A DNA stretch of 64,000 nucleotides, taken from Dyadobacter sp. CY356 (GTDB taxonomy: Bacteria > Bacteroidota > Bacteroidia > Cytophagales > Spirosomataceae). A program made the position numbers and the translations under genes. Location of the stretch: positions 1,054,001 to 1,118,000 of the forward strand of contig NZ_JAJTSZ010000002.1 of assembly GCF_021440195.1 (NCBI RefSeq), in the 5' to 3' direction. The stretch's first letter is position 1; each line of letters begins with the position of its first letter. Below are positions 1 through 9,191 of this stretch, piece by piece. The notes under the pieces are model-generated. The model saw nothing but the letters and a program-made list of their open reading frames with translations. It searched no databases and was not told the origin of the DNA.

Positions 1-636
1 CGATCCACTTGATGGACGTGATGTACTGCTACCAGGCGTTGTTGATGACGGCGATGTTGTGCTGCCGGGTGTTGTTGTACTTCCTGGTGTTGTCGTGCTG
101 CTTCCCGGAGTTGTCGAGCTACCAGGCGTTGTTGACGACGGGTATGAGCTGCTTCCAGGAGTTGTTGATGACGGCGATGTTGTGCTGCCGGGTGTTGTTG
201 TAGAGCTACCAGGCGTTGTTGATGACGGATAAGAGCTGCTACCAGGTGTTGTCGACGACGGTGATGTTGTGCTACCAGGCGTAGTGGACGACGGATATGA
301 GCTGCTGCCAGGTGTTGTCGACGATGGCGATGTTGTGCTGCCAGGTGTTGTTGTAGAGCTACCAGGCGTTGTTGATGACGGATATGAGCTGCTACCAGGT
401 GTTGTCGATGACGGCGATGTTGTGCTGCCTGGTGTTGTTGTACTTCCCGGAGATGTCGATGGCTGCGTCATCGTTCCATTAGATTTGCTTTTAGAAGATC
501 CACTTGGACGCGTTGAACTTGGAGTCGTACTGTTTGGAGTCGTGCTACCTGGCGTTGTTGATGGAGTTGTCTGTGCAAATGCAGCTGACGATCCTAAAAG
601 CATGAATGCTATGATATTCAATTTAATACGTTTCAT
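1..636 (-). CDS. Secreted Ser/Thr/Pro/Gly repeat protein (partial, C-terminus beyond left edge)
   Basis: Reading leftward from the ATG at 636-634, the frame stays open for 212 codons and leaves the window without a stop. Residues 1-21 form a signal peptide (MKRIK, then a hydrophobic run ending SSAAFAQ). After about 50 residues the protein becomes a tandem low-complexity array built from units such as SPSSTTPGSS, SYPSSTTPGS and STTTPGST, roughly 27-33 nt each, continuing to the edge. The array has no Cys or aromatic residues apart from a periodic Tyr. It looks like an exported, extended and perhaps O-glycosylated stalk or linker; function is not recognised. The plus-strand open frames here encode Val/Gly/Leu repeats without a signal peptide and are best read as antisense shadows. 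Confidence 0.7.
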   Translation of the reverse strand, partial: MKRIKLNIIAFMLLGSSAAFAQTTPSTTPGSTTPNSTTPSSTRPSGSSKSKSNGTMTQPSTSPGSTTTPGSTTSPSSTTPGSSSYPSSTTPGSSTTTPGSTTSPSSTTPGSSSYPSSTTPGSTTSPSSTTPGSSSYPSSTTPGSSTTTPGSTTSPSSTTPGSSSYPSSTTPGSSTTPGSSTTTPGSTTTPGSTTSPSSTTPGSSTSRPSSGS

Positions 637-1033
637 AATTTCTATTGTTTTTTGTTGATAAGTTGTAATTGACCTGGCTTAATAAATAATCATACCAATC
701 CGGTTAAACTTCCTTAAAATTCCACAATGCGGAAAGTTGTTGAATTCCGGAATTTAATTTGCTGGCTTCCGGGTAAACATACCTCCCCAATTCACAGTTA
801 TTCTCTGCACCGCAAAAATTAAAAAACAGACGCTGCTCATGTTGGATAACAATTCATTCCGTAATAGCTAATAATTCCTTTACAGTTCCGCGAGCTTTTT
901 GTTCTTCAATGAAGATTGTTTGCTGTCAAATAATTATGGGCTCTATAAAGATTACTTCTTAACGTGGAAGCCTGATTTTCAGAAGTCTGGCATAGATATA
1001 GATGATGTGTACACAATGTTGAACTGCTATATT
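637..1033. other. Intergenic region between divergent genes
   Basis: AT-rich spacer of about 400 bases between the divergently transcribed repeat protein and the DUF2490 gene. It should hold both promoters, but I could not place a convincing TTTG/TAnnTTTG pair. An in-frame upstream extension of the DUF2490 gene back to 899 exists but is not protein-like. Confidence 0.4.
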
Positions 1034-1741
1034 ATGAAACTTCGAAAGCTATGTTGCTTCCTACCTGCGTGCCTGATCTTACATGGTTTTCTGCCCGCTT
1101 CGGCACAAACCATAGAGCACAATAGTTGGCTTTTCTGGTCGCACCAGCAAAAAATTTCTGAAAGGTGGCAGTTTAGTGCTGATGTCCAGGTGCGTTCGGC
1201 AGATAAAATGGAGTATGTCAATACCTTATTAATTCGTCCCGGAATCGGTTATAAAATTTCTGATAATAAAACGATTACGATGGGCTATACCTATTTTGGT
1301 ACCTGGGATAAAGAGAATGATAATAAAAATTACGAACTGGAAAACCGGATATTCGAACAGTTTCAAATAGAAAACGAGATCCGGCGAACAGAAATTACAA
1401 ACCGGTTCAGATATGAACAAAGGTTCCTTGATCAGCAGAATAACAAAGCTTTTGCCCAGCGTTTCAGATATTATTTGCAAGCCCAAATCCCGTTGTTAGC
1501 CAATCCGCTCTTTACAAAAGGATTCTATTTGTCAGTTCAAAACGAGCTATTCCTGAATGTTCAGGGAAAAAATCAGGTCAATGATCATTTCTTTGACCAA
1601 AACAGATCCTATGCCGGGCCAGGTTATCGTTTTAGTGAAAATCTCGATCTGGAAGTCGGATACATGTTTCGCTACCAGATCATGAAGGAAGAAAATCTGC
1701 GAAATAATATTTTGCAGGTAGTGATCAAAACTTCATTTTGA
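1034..1741 (+). CDS. DUF2490 family outer-membrane-like protein
   Basis: About 235 residues from the chosen start. I prefer the ATG at 1034 to the upstream ATG at 899 because it begins directly with a signal peptide (MKLRKLCCFLPACL, ending PASAQ). The mature part carries alternating hydrophobic/aromatic strands (NTLLIRPGIGYKI, TITMGYTYFGTW, NRFRYEQRF, PGYRFSENLDLEVGYMFRY) and ends VVIKTSF, a typical C-terminal barrel strand. This matches the DUF2490 family of Bacteroidota, thought to form small outer-membrane beta-barrels; substrate and function are unknown. It is monocistronic as far as can be seen. Confidence 0.75.
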   Translation: MKLRKLCCFLPACLILHGFLPASAQTIEHNSWLFWSHQQKISERWQFSADVQVRSADKMEYVNTLLIRPGIGYKISDNKTITMGYTYFGTWDKENDNKNYELENRIFEQFQIENEIRRTEITNRFRYEQRFLDQQNNKAFAQRFRYYLQAQIPLLANPLFTKGFYLSVQNELFLNVQGKNQVNDHFFDQNRSYAGPGYRFSENLDLEVGYMFRYQIMKEENLRNNILQVVIKTSF

Positions 1742-1916
1742 TATATAATTTTCTGCAAAGTCCTAAGCTCTTATCCCTTAGCATATATTCTACAAGTCTA
1801 TCAAAATAATTGTACAACTATTAATATTATTTGTTACAATTTTTCTAAATTTACAAACACATGAAATCCCTCTTCATATCCGTAGCCAATTAGCAAAAAA
1901 TACTTATTTATTATTC

Positions 1917-2603
1917 ATGAAAAATTTCTACAATATGAAAATTTTAACGCGTTACTATTGGGTAATTATGTTACTGGTAGTAAATTTTGCCTGTACCGAG
2001 AAGGAACTGGCGAAGGAAGAAGAGCAGGATATTGTTATCAAAAAAGACGAGGTCATGCCTTTGATCGAAAATAAAACATGGGGACTTACCAAAATCGAGA
2101 AACAGATTGGTACAGGAACCAGATCAGAACTGCCAGCCTCACCAGAGTACACTGCTTACAAAACGCAATGTTCTTTTACATATTCAAGTGGATATGTGGG
2201 TTTTTATTCTGGTAACGAGTCGACAAGTGACACTGAAAAGCAAAAAAATAATTTCCCGTCTTATGCCCGAACATTCTCCATTTTTACGAGAATAAGTCTT
2301 CCGGTGGGATTGGATTATAGCTGGGATGACACAGCCGGAACCATGGTTACACACTGTTATGACGGAACAAAAATCCTCAAAATCCCCCTTGATCAAACTG
2401 CTTACCTTGAAAAAGGCACGCTTGTTCTTTACAAAGATATGGCCGCAGCCCAAGCTTCAAAAATTCCAGAAAACATTACTTTGGTTTCACAGGAAAAAGA
2501 TGCTACCCTTGGCGCAGTTACTTACTACTACTCTTTCCGTCCGCTTTATCCGTACAAGCTGCATACAACACAATGGGAAAATGATAGTTTTGTAATGTTT
2601 TAA
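1917..2603 (+). CDS. Hypothetical lipoprotein
   Basis: 228 residues. The N-terminus is a lipoprotein signal (hydrophobic YYWVIMLLVVNFA followed by Cys-26 and an acidic KELAKEEEQD segment). A second in-frame ATG at 1935 gives a shorter signal peptide and is equally possible. The rest has mixed Tyr/Ser/Thr-rich segments and no catalytic motif I recognise. The acidic residues after the lipid-modified Cys resemble lipoprotein export signals of Bacteroidota, so it may be surface exposed (inference). A strong hairpin terminator follows at 2631. Confidence 0.65.
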   Translation: MKNFYNMKILTRYYWVIMLLVVNFACTEKELAKEEEQDIVIKKDEVMPLIENKTWGLTKIEKQIGTGTRSELPASPEYTAYKTQCSFTYSSGYVGFYSGNESTSDTEKQKNNFPSYARTFSIFTRISLPVGLDYSWDDTAGTMVTHCYDGTKILKIPLDQTAYLEKGTLVLYKDMAAAQASKIPENITLVSQEKDATLGAVTYYYSFRPLYPYKLHTTQWENDSFVMF

Positions 2604-2630
2604 AAGATCGTTTTTTTTGCTCCATACTGA

Positions 2631-2670
2631 AAACCTGTTCGATGTGAGTCGGGCAGGTTTTTCTCCTTTT
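2631..2670 (+). terminator. Rho-independent terminator after the lipoprotein gene
   Basis: A 12-bp stem (AAACCTGTTCGA pairing with TCGGGCAGGTTT through two G-U pairs, 2631-2642 with 2649-2660) and a 6-nt loop, followed by a T-rich run. Confidence 0.75.
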
Positions 2671-2848
2671 TATGCGTCTTTTTTTACAAAAAATTACGTT
2701 TTGTAAAAATTAATAGTCGCAAATCCCCCCTGATAAAGTCGTTTCCATACCCTGCAACCGACTTCTGATTCACGTATTTTTGTAATAATAAATCCTGATA
2801 AATAACCAATCCAAATCTTCGTTTAACCAAACAAAAACATTTAACAGT

Positions 2849-3322
2849 ATGCAAAAAATTACACCGTTTCTTTGGTACGACAACCAGTTGGAAGAAGCCA
2901 TGAATTTATACATATCCATCTTCAAAGATTCAAAAATACTGAGTGTGAGCCGGTATCCGGAAGGAAGCCCCGGACCTGCCGGTCAGATAATGACCGCGAC
3001 ATTTGAGCTCGAAGGACAAACTTTCTACGCACTTAACGGTGGGCCCGTTTTCAATTTCACCGAAGCGGTATCATTTTTTGTAGATTGCAAAACACAGGAA
3101 GAAGTTGATGATAAATGGGAAAGACTCTCAGAAGGAGGATCAAAAAGCCAATGTGGCTGGCTAAAAGATAAATTTGGCGTTTCCTGGCAAATAGTACCTT
3201 CAATTTTAGGTGAATTATTGGGTGATAAAAATCCGGCCAAGGCACAAAGTGTTATGCAGGCGATGCTGAAAATGACTAAACTGGATATTGCACTTTTGCA
3301 GGAAGCCTACGACAAGGCCTGA
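2849..3322 (+). CDS. VOC superfamily protein, PhnB-like
   Basis: 157 residues. The opening (KITPFLWYDNQLEEAMNLYISIFKDSKI) and the segments TFELEGQTFYALNGGPVFNFTEAVSFFVDC and GWLKDKFGVSWQIVP are typical of the PhnB-like (3-demethylubiquinone methyltransferase-type) branch of the vicinal oxygen chelate fold. These small cytosolic proteins have paired beta-alpha-beta-beta-beta modules. The chemistry of this branch is mostly undefined and I do not assign a substrate. A possible -7 element TATTTTTG lies at 2775-2782, with no clear -33 partner. Confidence 0.8.
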   Translation: MQKITPFLWYDNQLEEAMNLYISIFKDSKILSVSRYPEGSPGPAGQIMTATFELEGQTFYALNGGPVFNFTEAVSFFVDCKTQEEVDDKWERLSEGGSKSQCGWLKDKFGVSWQIVPSILGELLGDKNPAKAQSVMQAMLKMTKLDIALLQEAYDKA

Positions 3323-3329
3323 TGTGGAT

Positions 3330-3366
3330 CCTGCTCATCGCAGATTTAGAATTTGCGATGAGCGGG
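3330..3366. terminator. Bidirectional hairpin between convergent genes
   Basis: 13-bp stem (3330-3342 with 3354-3366; core GCTCATCGCA/TGCGATGAGC) between the 3' ends of the VOC gene and the ABC-permease gene. T-tracts are short, so efficiency is uncertain. Confidence 0.55.
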
Positions 3367-3427
3367 AATATTTCTAGCCGTCAATGGGCTTGATAAAAAA
3401 TCATCATAATCTTTCGCCCGCATTTCT

Positions 3428-6400
3428 TTAATCAATTTCAATCAAATTATCATCCGGGATCCGATCAATCAGTTTGTTATATGGATCAATACCTGCTTTA
3501 ACGGGTTTTCCCTTTACACGGATCGTAACAGTTTGGTTGCCCGGTTTAAGTTTATACTTTTTAATGAACAGAGGGTTTATCTGTTTCTGACCTGATTTGT
3601 TTTTTGATTCTGCTGCAAAAATTCCGATATCAACATAATCATTCATCGGTGCAACAGTTTCCTTCCCGGCGCTGTCTGCATACAATTTTTTCGTATTGAA
3701 AGAGAATTTCACATCGTAAAAATTCTTTCCCGCAGGCGTTGCCGTGACTTTTTCTGATTTGTTTTCATACAAAGTTATTTTCTTCCACGTATCGTTCAGA
3801 TAGTACTTTACTGAATCAGGCGTATGTTTGTTAAGGTAAGAAAACAAATCATAACTCCCCGGAAAAGGTGGATTTTCCCGTAATGCAAATTCATCCCTGA
3901 ATTCCCGAAGCGCATGGTTCACAGCCGTATCTCCAATAAGATCACGCAAACCGTACATGACCAGACTTCCTTTATAATACCATTCATATGGACGGTTACA
4001 GTTTATAAAAGTATTTTCCTTTTTGGCTTCATTGGCCCGGCCCCGCAAATATCTGTCAAGCTCATCTTTCAAAAAACGTTTCATATTGTCCTTTCCATAT
4101 TTCTTTTCGGTGAGGATCAGTGCGGTATATTCCGCGAGGGCTTCGGAAATCAGATTGGAACCTCTTGTTTTATTGGGAGTAATTTGATGGCCCCACCACT
4201 GATGTGCCAATTCGTGTGCCGTTACAAAATAAGTATAGTCAAAATCGTCAGGACTCTTAAAATCCGCAACCCAGCCAAAAGCTTCTGAATAGGGAACCGT
4301 ATTTGCAAAACTTTGTGCAAATCCTGCATATCTGGGAAATTCCATAAGGCGCATCTGGCGAAATTGAAAGGGCCCGTAGACATCCGAAAAATATTTCAGA
4401 CCATCGACGTATGCAGCTTTGAACCGGTTCAGGTTGTAGGGATGATGTTTATCATAAAATATTTCAATGTTCACCGTTTTGCCGTTATCCAGTTTCAGCG
4501 GTTCTCGTAAAACTTCGTACCGGGCCGAAATTACGCTTTCAAATAATTGTATAGGGCTGTCCTGGATGTAATAGAAATATTTCCGTCCCTTTTCCTCCCA
4601 ACTCTTTTGTAGATAACCTGGCGCAATAGCAATCTGGTCTGTGCTCGTGCTTAGCGTGGCTTCAAAATGTATAAGATCCGCGTTGTCGTTGAATAACATT
4701 GTGCTTCTGCCAACCGGATCATTTTGAGCTGGCAAATCGTCCTTTTTTTCTTTCAATCCCAGTTTTTTCCGATACTCATCGCTTTCCAGTTCAAGGCTTT
4801 CCTGATAACCCATTTGCGGAAAACCGCCGCTGTAAAATGTTCCATTATTAACGACTTCTCTGCTAAAACCATTATTTAAAAAACCTTTATTCCGCTTCAC
4901 TGAATAAATTTCCATAACCGCAGAATCACCGGGCTGCATGGTTTTCTCTAAATTGTAAATCCGGTAACCCGCTACTTTTTCACCCTTCTTGAAAAATGTA
5001 AATTTGGAATAAGGCTGATGAAGCGGTTCTGTGTATTTAAGGTTTTTGCCATTATAGAGAAGTTTATATTCCAGATTGTCACCATCCAGCATATGTATTG
5101 TTCGGATCGGCTTGTTAGTCCTATTCTTAACCATCATTTTGGCATACATATTTAACCTTCTCTCCTCCGGAAAAATATCAGCTTTCAGGATAAGACTCGT
5201 AACCTTTGGATGCGGCAAGCCTTCGTACTTCTTCATTTTTTTCTCATACAGAGCCTGATTTGTCCTCAGTTCAGAAGCGCTGTAATAGTCATTGAGATAA
5301 CTGACGTTGTAGTAAATATAGGCCCCGCTCATGAACCAACCGATAAAAAACACAGGAACCAGAAATTTTGGAACACCTGAATACCGCTCTTTTGCTACCC
5401 GGATTCTTTCGTTAAAACCACCCACAACACCGCGTTGGAAAAACAGATAAGCGATCGTTACCAGCAATGAGCCAAACAAAAGCCAGTAAAAATTAAACCA
5501 GAAAAGTGGTTTGCCAAAGTGCCCAAGACCGTTCATATCCGACCATTTATACTCGGGCGTGAAAAAATAGAAGAGCAGATTATAATCGTATTCCGCAAAA
5601 TTACGAAGCAGAAACATGGCCGCCCAAATGAGCATCGCCACACCGTGTCCGGCAAATTTATTATTGACAATAACGTGCACGGCAAATGACAGCAGTATCA
5701 TCTGGATAAAACCAGGTAAAGTAAGTAAGTACAGATCAATAAGATAAACCGGCAGATTATAATCCGTAAAACCTTTGAGCGTCTGGATAATGATCCCTAT
5801 GAAAAGTGGGATTGTGGCCATAATAACAGCAATCCCAACAAGGCCGAAAAGTTTTGATAAATATAAAATGGTGTTGGAAACCGGAAGTGCATCATTCAGA
5901 ATGTTGTAACGCGTTGCTTTTTCTCTGTGAACAGCCTCTCCGGTATAAAAAAGAAGAATTATGAAAATGAAAACGTTGTAATCGAAACCTTTAAAATCCA
6001 TTATAAAAATCGTAAGCGGCCTGTCCCCTACGCTGTAAAGTGTATTGCCTATCCAGATATCCAGGATCAGAAAAATCAGTCCGCCCAGCAAAATCGCTCT
6101 GAAATAATTATCTCTGACAATATTTAAAAATTCAATTTTGGTAAGATTCCACAAAATCGTTTTTTTGTAACTGCCGCCAAATTGCTGCGTGACGTGTTTT
6201 AAAAGTCCCGGTGCTTTTTCATCCTTATCCTTTCCTGATTTTTTTTCCTTTGAAATCTCAGGCTGTAAAAACTTTTGAAAGCTGAATTGGTAATAAGTAA
6301 ATAATATTAAAGCTATGGCCAACCCCAACCATATCAGCCTGTTCAGCAGATAAATATTCGTTATCGGAACGGGCAAATTATTCTTTTCATATGGTGTCGA

Positions 6401-7069
6401 AAAGCGGGTTTCAAGATTGAAAGTATTTATTGCAAACGGATCAAGAAGTTTAACAAGCTCACGATTTTCAATATCTCTGACCAAAAAATTACCCAACAGA
6501 TAAGCGATCAGCAGAAGGATACTGGCAGAATAAATCACTTTTACATTTCTTGTAAAAGAGACAAGCGCAAAAAATATGGTTGAGGACAATAGTAAATTTC
6601 CTATGGCAAAGGCGAAGTAAGGATAGAAATAATTCCATAGTCCATAACTCCCAACCCTTTCCGCAGCTATCCAGCCAAACATGGGGCCGGCGAAAGTTCC
6701 TGTCAAAGTTCCAAAACTAAAACCGGTACCGATTAATAAAACGAATACAAAAGAGCCGAAAAATCTTCCCCAGAAATAACCACCTTTTGTTATTGGAATC
6801 GCATAAAAGTAATTGCGTGTCTGATATTCGATGTCCCGGTAAAGCGGTACGCCCATCACTGCTGAACAGACCATCATCATTGTGAAACTAAAAAATATAT
6901 TTCCTTCCGCAATCGTCCAGGGAGCGTTGTACATCACCTTTTCCGAAGCCGCCGACCAGCCACCGGCCACAGAAAGAAAACCGACGAGAAAATAGATGAA
7001 GAAGTAAATCCAGGTGGCAGGACGATTGTAGCGATATTTTATTTCGAACAAAAATATTTGACGGAACAT
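3428..7069 (-). CDS. ABC transporter permease fused to M1 family aminopeptidase
   Basis: 1213 residues. The N-terminal half (about 1-570) contains two ABC-2-type membrane modules: hydrophobic segments from residues 15-230, a Lys-rich cytosolic linker near 270-290, and further segments from about 310-560. The C-terminal half is a gluzincin M1 peptidase with zinc ligands H952 and H956 in HELAHQWWGH and E976 in the following ISEALAEY helix. The fusion is a known Bacteroidota family whose substrate is unknown. It lies 58 nt downstream of the ATPase gene at 7128 on the same strand, which should power it. The peptidase would face the periplasm if the usual topology holds (inference). Length and motifs are intact. 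Confidence 0.9.
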   Translation of the reverse strand: MFRQIFLFEIKYRYNRPATWIYFFIYFLVGFLSVAGGWSAASEKVMYNAPWTIAEGNIFFSFTMMMVCSAVMGVPLYRDIEYQTRNYFYAIPITKGGYFWGRFFGSFVFVLLIGTGFSFGTLTGTFAGPMFGWIAAERVGSYGLWNYFYPYFAFAIGNLLLSSTIFFALVSFTRNVKVIYSASILLLIAYLLGNFLVRDIENRELVKLLDPFAINTFNLETRFSTPYEKNNLPVPITNIYLLNRLIWLGLAIALILFTYYQFSFQKFLQPEISKEKKSGKDKDEKAPGLLKHVTQQFGGSYKKTILWNLTKIEFLNIVRDNYFRAILLGGLIFLILDIWIGNTLYSVGDRPLTIFIMDFKGFDYNVFIFIILLFYTGEAVHREKATRYNILNDALPVSNTILYLSKLFGLVGIAVIMATIPLFIGIIIQTLKGFTDYNLPVYLIDLYLLTLPGFIQMILLSFAVHVIVNNKFAGHGVAMLIWAAMFLLRNFAEYDYNLLFYFFTPEYKWSDMNGLGHFGKPLFWFNFYWLLFGSLLVTIAYLFFQRGVVGGFNERIRVAKERYSGVPKFLVPVFFIGWFMSGAYIYYNVSYLNDYYSASELRTNQALYEKKMKKYEGLPHPKVTSLILKADIFPEERRLNMYAKMMVKNRTNKPIRTIHMLDGDNLEYKLLYNGKNLKYTEPLHQPYSKFTFFKKGEKVAGYRIYNLEKTMQPGDSAVMEIYSVKRNKGFLNNGFSREVVNNGTFYSGGFPQMGYQESLELESDEYRKKLGLKEKKDDLPAQNDPVGRSTMLFNDNADLIHFEATLSTSTDQIAIAPGYLQKSWEEKGRKYFYYIQDSPIQLFESVISARYEVLREPLKLDNGKTVNIEIFYDKHHPYNLNRFKAAYVDGLKYFSDVYGPFQFRQMRLMEFPRYAGFAQSFANTVPYSEAFGWVADFKSPDDFDYTYFVTAHELAHQWWGHQITPNKTRGSNLISEALAEYTALILTEKKYGKDNMKRFLKDELDRYLRGRANEAKKENTFINCNRPYEWYYKGSLVMYGLRDLIGDTAVNHALREFRDEFALRENPPFPGSYDLFSYLNKHTPDSVKYYLNDTWKKITLYENKSEKVTATPAGKNFYDVKFSFNTKKLYADSAGKETVAPMNDYVDIGIFAAESKNKSGQKQINPLFIKKYKLKPGNQTVTIRVKGKPVKAGIDPYNKLIDRIPDDNLIEID

Positions 7070-7127
7070 GCCGGAGTCTTTTTATGAGTCAGGGAATATT
7101 TTTACAAATGAAATCAGGACAAAAGAT

Positions 7128-8015
7128 TTACATCGAAACCGTATCCAGTTTGCTGGCTATCTGATGAAAGTAAATATCTTCCAAAACCGGTTCAGCCGGC
7201 AGGAATTCGTTTCCGGGATCTGATTCAGAAAATACCCTAATTCCCAATTTGCCGCTTTTCATCTGTTCTGAAATAACCTGATAATTTTCTCTGTAACTCA
7301 ACTTATCACCCTTGTCTATGAGCTTGCTGTAAACTTTACCATTCAATTCTTTAACAGCTTCGTCCGGATTTCCATTTCTGAGTACTTCTCCCTTACAAAT
7401 AATTGCGAAATCACTACACAAAGTCCGCACGTCTTCCACAATATGCGTAGATAAAATCACAATGGTATTTTCTCCCAACTCACTCAATAAATTGTAAAAG
7501 CGATTACGTTCCGCCGGATCCAGACCTGCCGTTGGCTCATCGACAATGATCAGTTTGGGATTCGCCAAAAGTGCCTGCGCAATTCCGAAACGTTGTTTCA
7601 TACCACCGGAAAAGGTACCAAGATGTTTTTTGCGGTCATTATATAAATTCACTCTGTCGAGCAAAGCTGCGACGGTTTGTTTTCTTTCATTGGCATTCAG
7701 AATTCCTTTTAACTGAGCAATATGATCCAGCATCAATTCCGAACTGATTTTGGGGTATACCCCAAACTCCTGCGGCAAATATCCCAGTATCTTCCTTACC
7801 TCTGCCTTGTCTTTGAGCACGTCAAGTTCATCCAGAAAAATGCTTCCCGCATCTGCTTCCTGCAAAGTGGCAATTGTCCGCATTAATGAAGATTTGCCGG
7901 CTCCATTAGGACCAAGCAAGCCAAACATTCCGGTTTCTATAACCAGGTTTATTCCTTTCAGCGCCTGAACACCATTTGGATAAGTTTTTTGAAGATTCCG
8001 GATAGTTAGTTTCAC
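7128..8015 (-). CDS. ABC transporter ATP-binding protein
   Basis: 295 residues. Walker A GPNGAGKS is at 35-42, the Q-loop in YLPQEFG near 82, the signature FSGGMKQR at 135-142, Walker B LIIVDE at 155-160, and the switch His in STHIVED. This matches ABC-2-type exporters (CcmA/drug-resistance-like ATPases). The C-terminal ~80 residues after the nucleotide-binding domain resemble the extra domain of ATPases that pair with large ABC-2 permeases. First gene of a two-gene operon with the permease-peptidase fusion at 3428-7069. Confidence 0.9.
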   Translation of the reverse strand: MKLTIRNLQKTYPNGVQALKGINLVIETGMFGLLGPNGAGKSSLMRTIATLQEADAGSIFLDELDVLKDKAEVRKILGYLPQEFGVYPKISSELMLDHIAQLKGILNANERKQTVAALLDRVNLYNDRKKHLGTFSGGMKQRFGIAQALLANPKLIIVDEPTAGLDPAERNRFYNLLSELGENTIVILSTHIVEDVRTLCSDFAIICKGEVLRNGNPDEAVKELNGKVYSKLIDKGDKLSYRENYQVISEQMKSGKLGIRVFSESDPGNEFLPAEPVLEDIYFHQIASKLDTVSM

Positions 8016-8413
8016 AGGGTTGAGATTTTTTAAATGATAGGAATGACGTCTTCAATTTCGTAAACTTCTCAATAATAACAAATTAAGGATTTAAAAAATA
8101 TTAATAATTTAAACAAATCTAGAAATAAATGTTTGCGGAAAGCAACCGTTAAATCAGTTTTGGATGTATTTCGGATGTCGGTTTCCGTTTCATTGTTGAG
8201 TTGTTGAGTTGAAAATTCCATTGAAGAGTTACTGGATAGCGTATGTGAATATACGCTCCATAGGAGCATCCTGCATTAGTACTTAAATATTCGTTAGGCG
8301 TTTATTGCGTTCGTTTCAGGCTATAAAAATCAGAAATCAAAAAGATATCATTCAAATACCCGGAATTTCCGGATACTTATTAATTTTAGATGACATATTA
8401 AACAATCCGTTAC
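8016..8413. other. Intergenic region
   Basis: About 400 AT-rich bases between the divergent ATPase gene and the DUF1801 gene. A 66-codon minus-strand frame (8069-8269) has no start context, signal peptide or domain character and I do not call it. Promoters for both flanking genes should lie here; none could be fixed. Confidence 0.4.
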
Positions 8414-8875
8414 ATGCAATCAAACGCCTCTACGCCCCAGGAATATGTGGATTCACTTCCGGATGACCGGCAATCTGCTATTAATGAATTGAGAAAAGTA
8501 ATTACTGAAAACTTGCCGTCAGGATTTAACGAGGTCATGAGTTATGGCATGATCGGCTATGTAATTCCGCATTCGACTTATCCGGATGGCTATCATTGCA
8601 ATCCATCGCTTCCGCTGCCTTTCATGAATATAGCTTCACAAAAAAATTTCATAGCGGTTTACCATATGGGAATATACGCAAATGAAGAACTCATGAACTG
8701 GTTTACCGGCGAATATGCCAAACACATTACGACCAAACCGGATATCGGGAAAAGCTGCCTGCGTTTTAAAAAAGTTGATCAGATACCGTTTGCACTGATA
8801 GGCGAACTTGTTTCAAAGATAACTGTGGAAGAGTGGATAAATCTTTATGAGTCGCTTTATAAAAGGAAAAAATGA
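8414..8875 (+). CDS. DUF1801 domain-containing protein (YdhG-like)
   Basis: 153 residues. The N-terminal pattern (TPQEYVDSLPDDRQSAINELRKVITENLPSGFNEVMSYGMIGYVIP) is the hallmark of DUF1801, a small alpha/beta cytosolic domain of unknown function. The segments FIAVYHMGIYA, KSCLRFKKVDQIP and LIGELVSKITVEEWI fit the rest of the family. It stands alone, convergent with the sigma/anti-sigma pair that follows. Confidence 0.8.
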   Translation: MQSNASTPQEYVDSLPDDRQSAINELRKVITENLPSGFNEVMSYGMIGYVIPHSTYPDGYHCNPSLPLPFMNIASQKNFIAVYHMGIYANEELMNWFTGEYAKHITTKPDIGKSCLRFKKVDQIPFALIGELVSKITVEEWINLYESLYKRKK

Positions 8876-8904
8876 ATACTTTAACCTGTTACGAAACTCT
8901 TAAA

Positions 8905-9180
8905 CTATTGTCTATTCAACTCATCATCAATCCTGTCTTGTAAGTTTTGTTTAAAATTATCGTCCAGTTTCCTTTCCTTATTTTGTGAATTCATCAGAAG
9001 ATTTTTGACCATTTGATTGATCAAAATGCTTTGTTTTTGAAATACACGACAAACCGAACATCCTGTGAGGTGTATCTTTAGTTCAATGTTTTCTCTGAAG
9101 GTCAGCTTCTTGATCTGCTTTTTTTCAATCAGAAATGTGGCTTGCCGACAATTATATATTATTCCTTTTAAAGAGTTCAT
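8905..9180 (-). CDS. Small zinc-finger protein, probable anti-sigma factor
   Basis: 91 residues with C11 followed by H37, C41 and C44 in HLTGCSVC, the HxxxCxxC pattern of the zf-HC2 anti-sigma fold. The C-terminal 40 residues are charged and helical with no membrane segment, so this would be a soluble anti-sigma factor. It starts 11 nt downstream of the ECF sigma gene at 9192-9779 on the same strand, the usual arrangement for a cognate pair. A metal- or redox-sensitive switch is possible from the thiol ligands (inference). Confidence 0.7.
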   Translation of the reverse strand: MNSLKGIIYNCRQATFLIEKKQIKKLTFRENIELKIHLTGCSVCRVFQKQSILINQMVKNLLMNSQNKERKLDDNFKQNLQDRIDDELNRQ

Positions 9181-9191
9181 AACGTTTTTAA

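Noticed and set aside
1..470. Tandem repeats taken as a CRISPR array
   Set aside because: Units are coding, contiguous and without unique spacers.
9..658. Plus-strand Val/Gly/Leu repeat frames (9-203, 269-658)
   Set aside because: They are antisense to the minus-strand frame with a clear signal peptide, and have no start context of their own.
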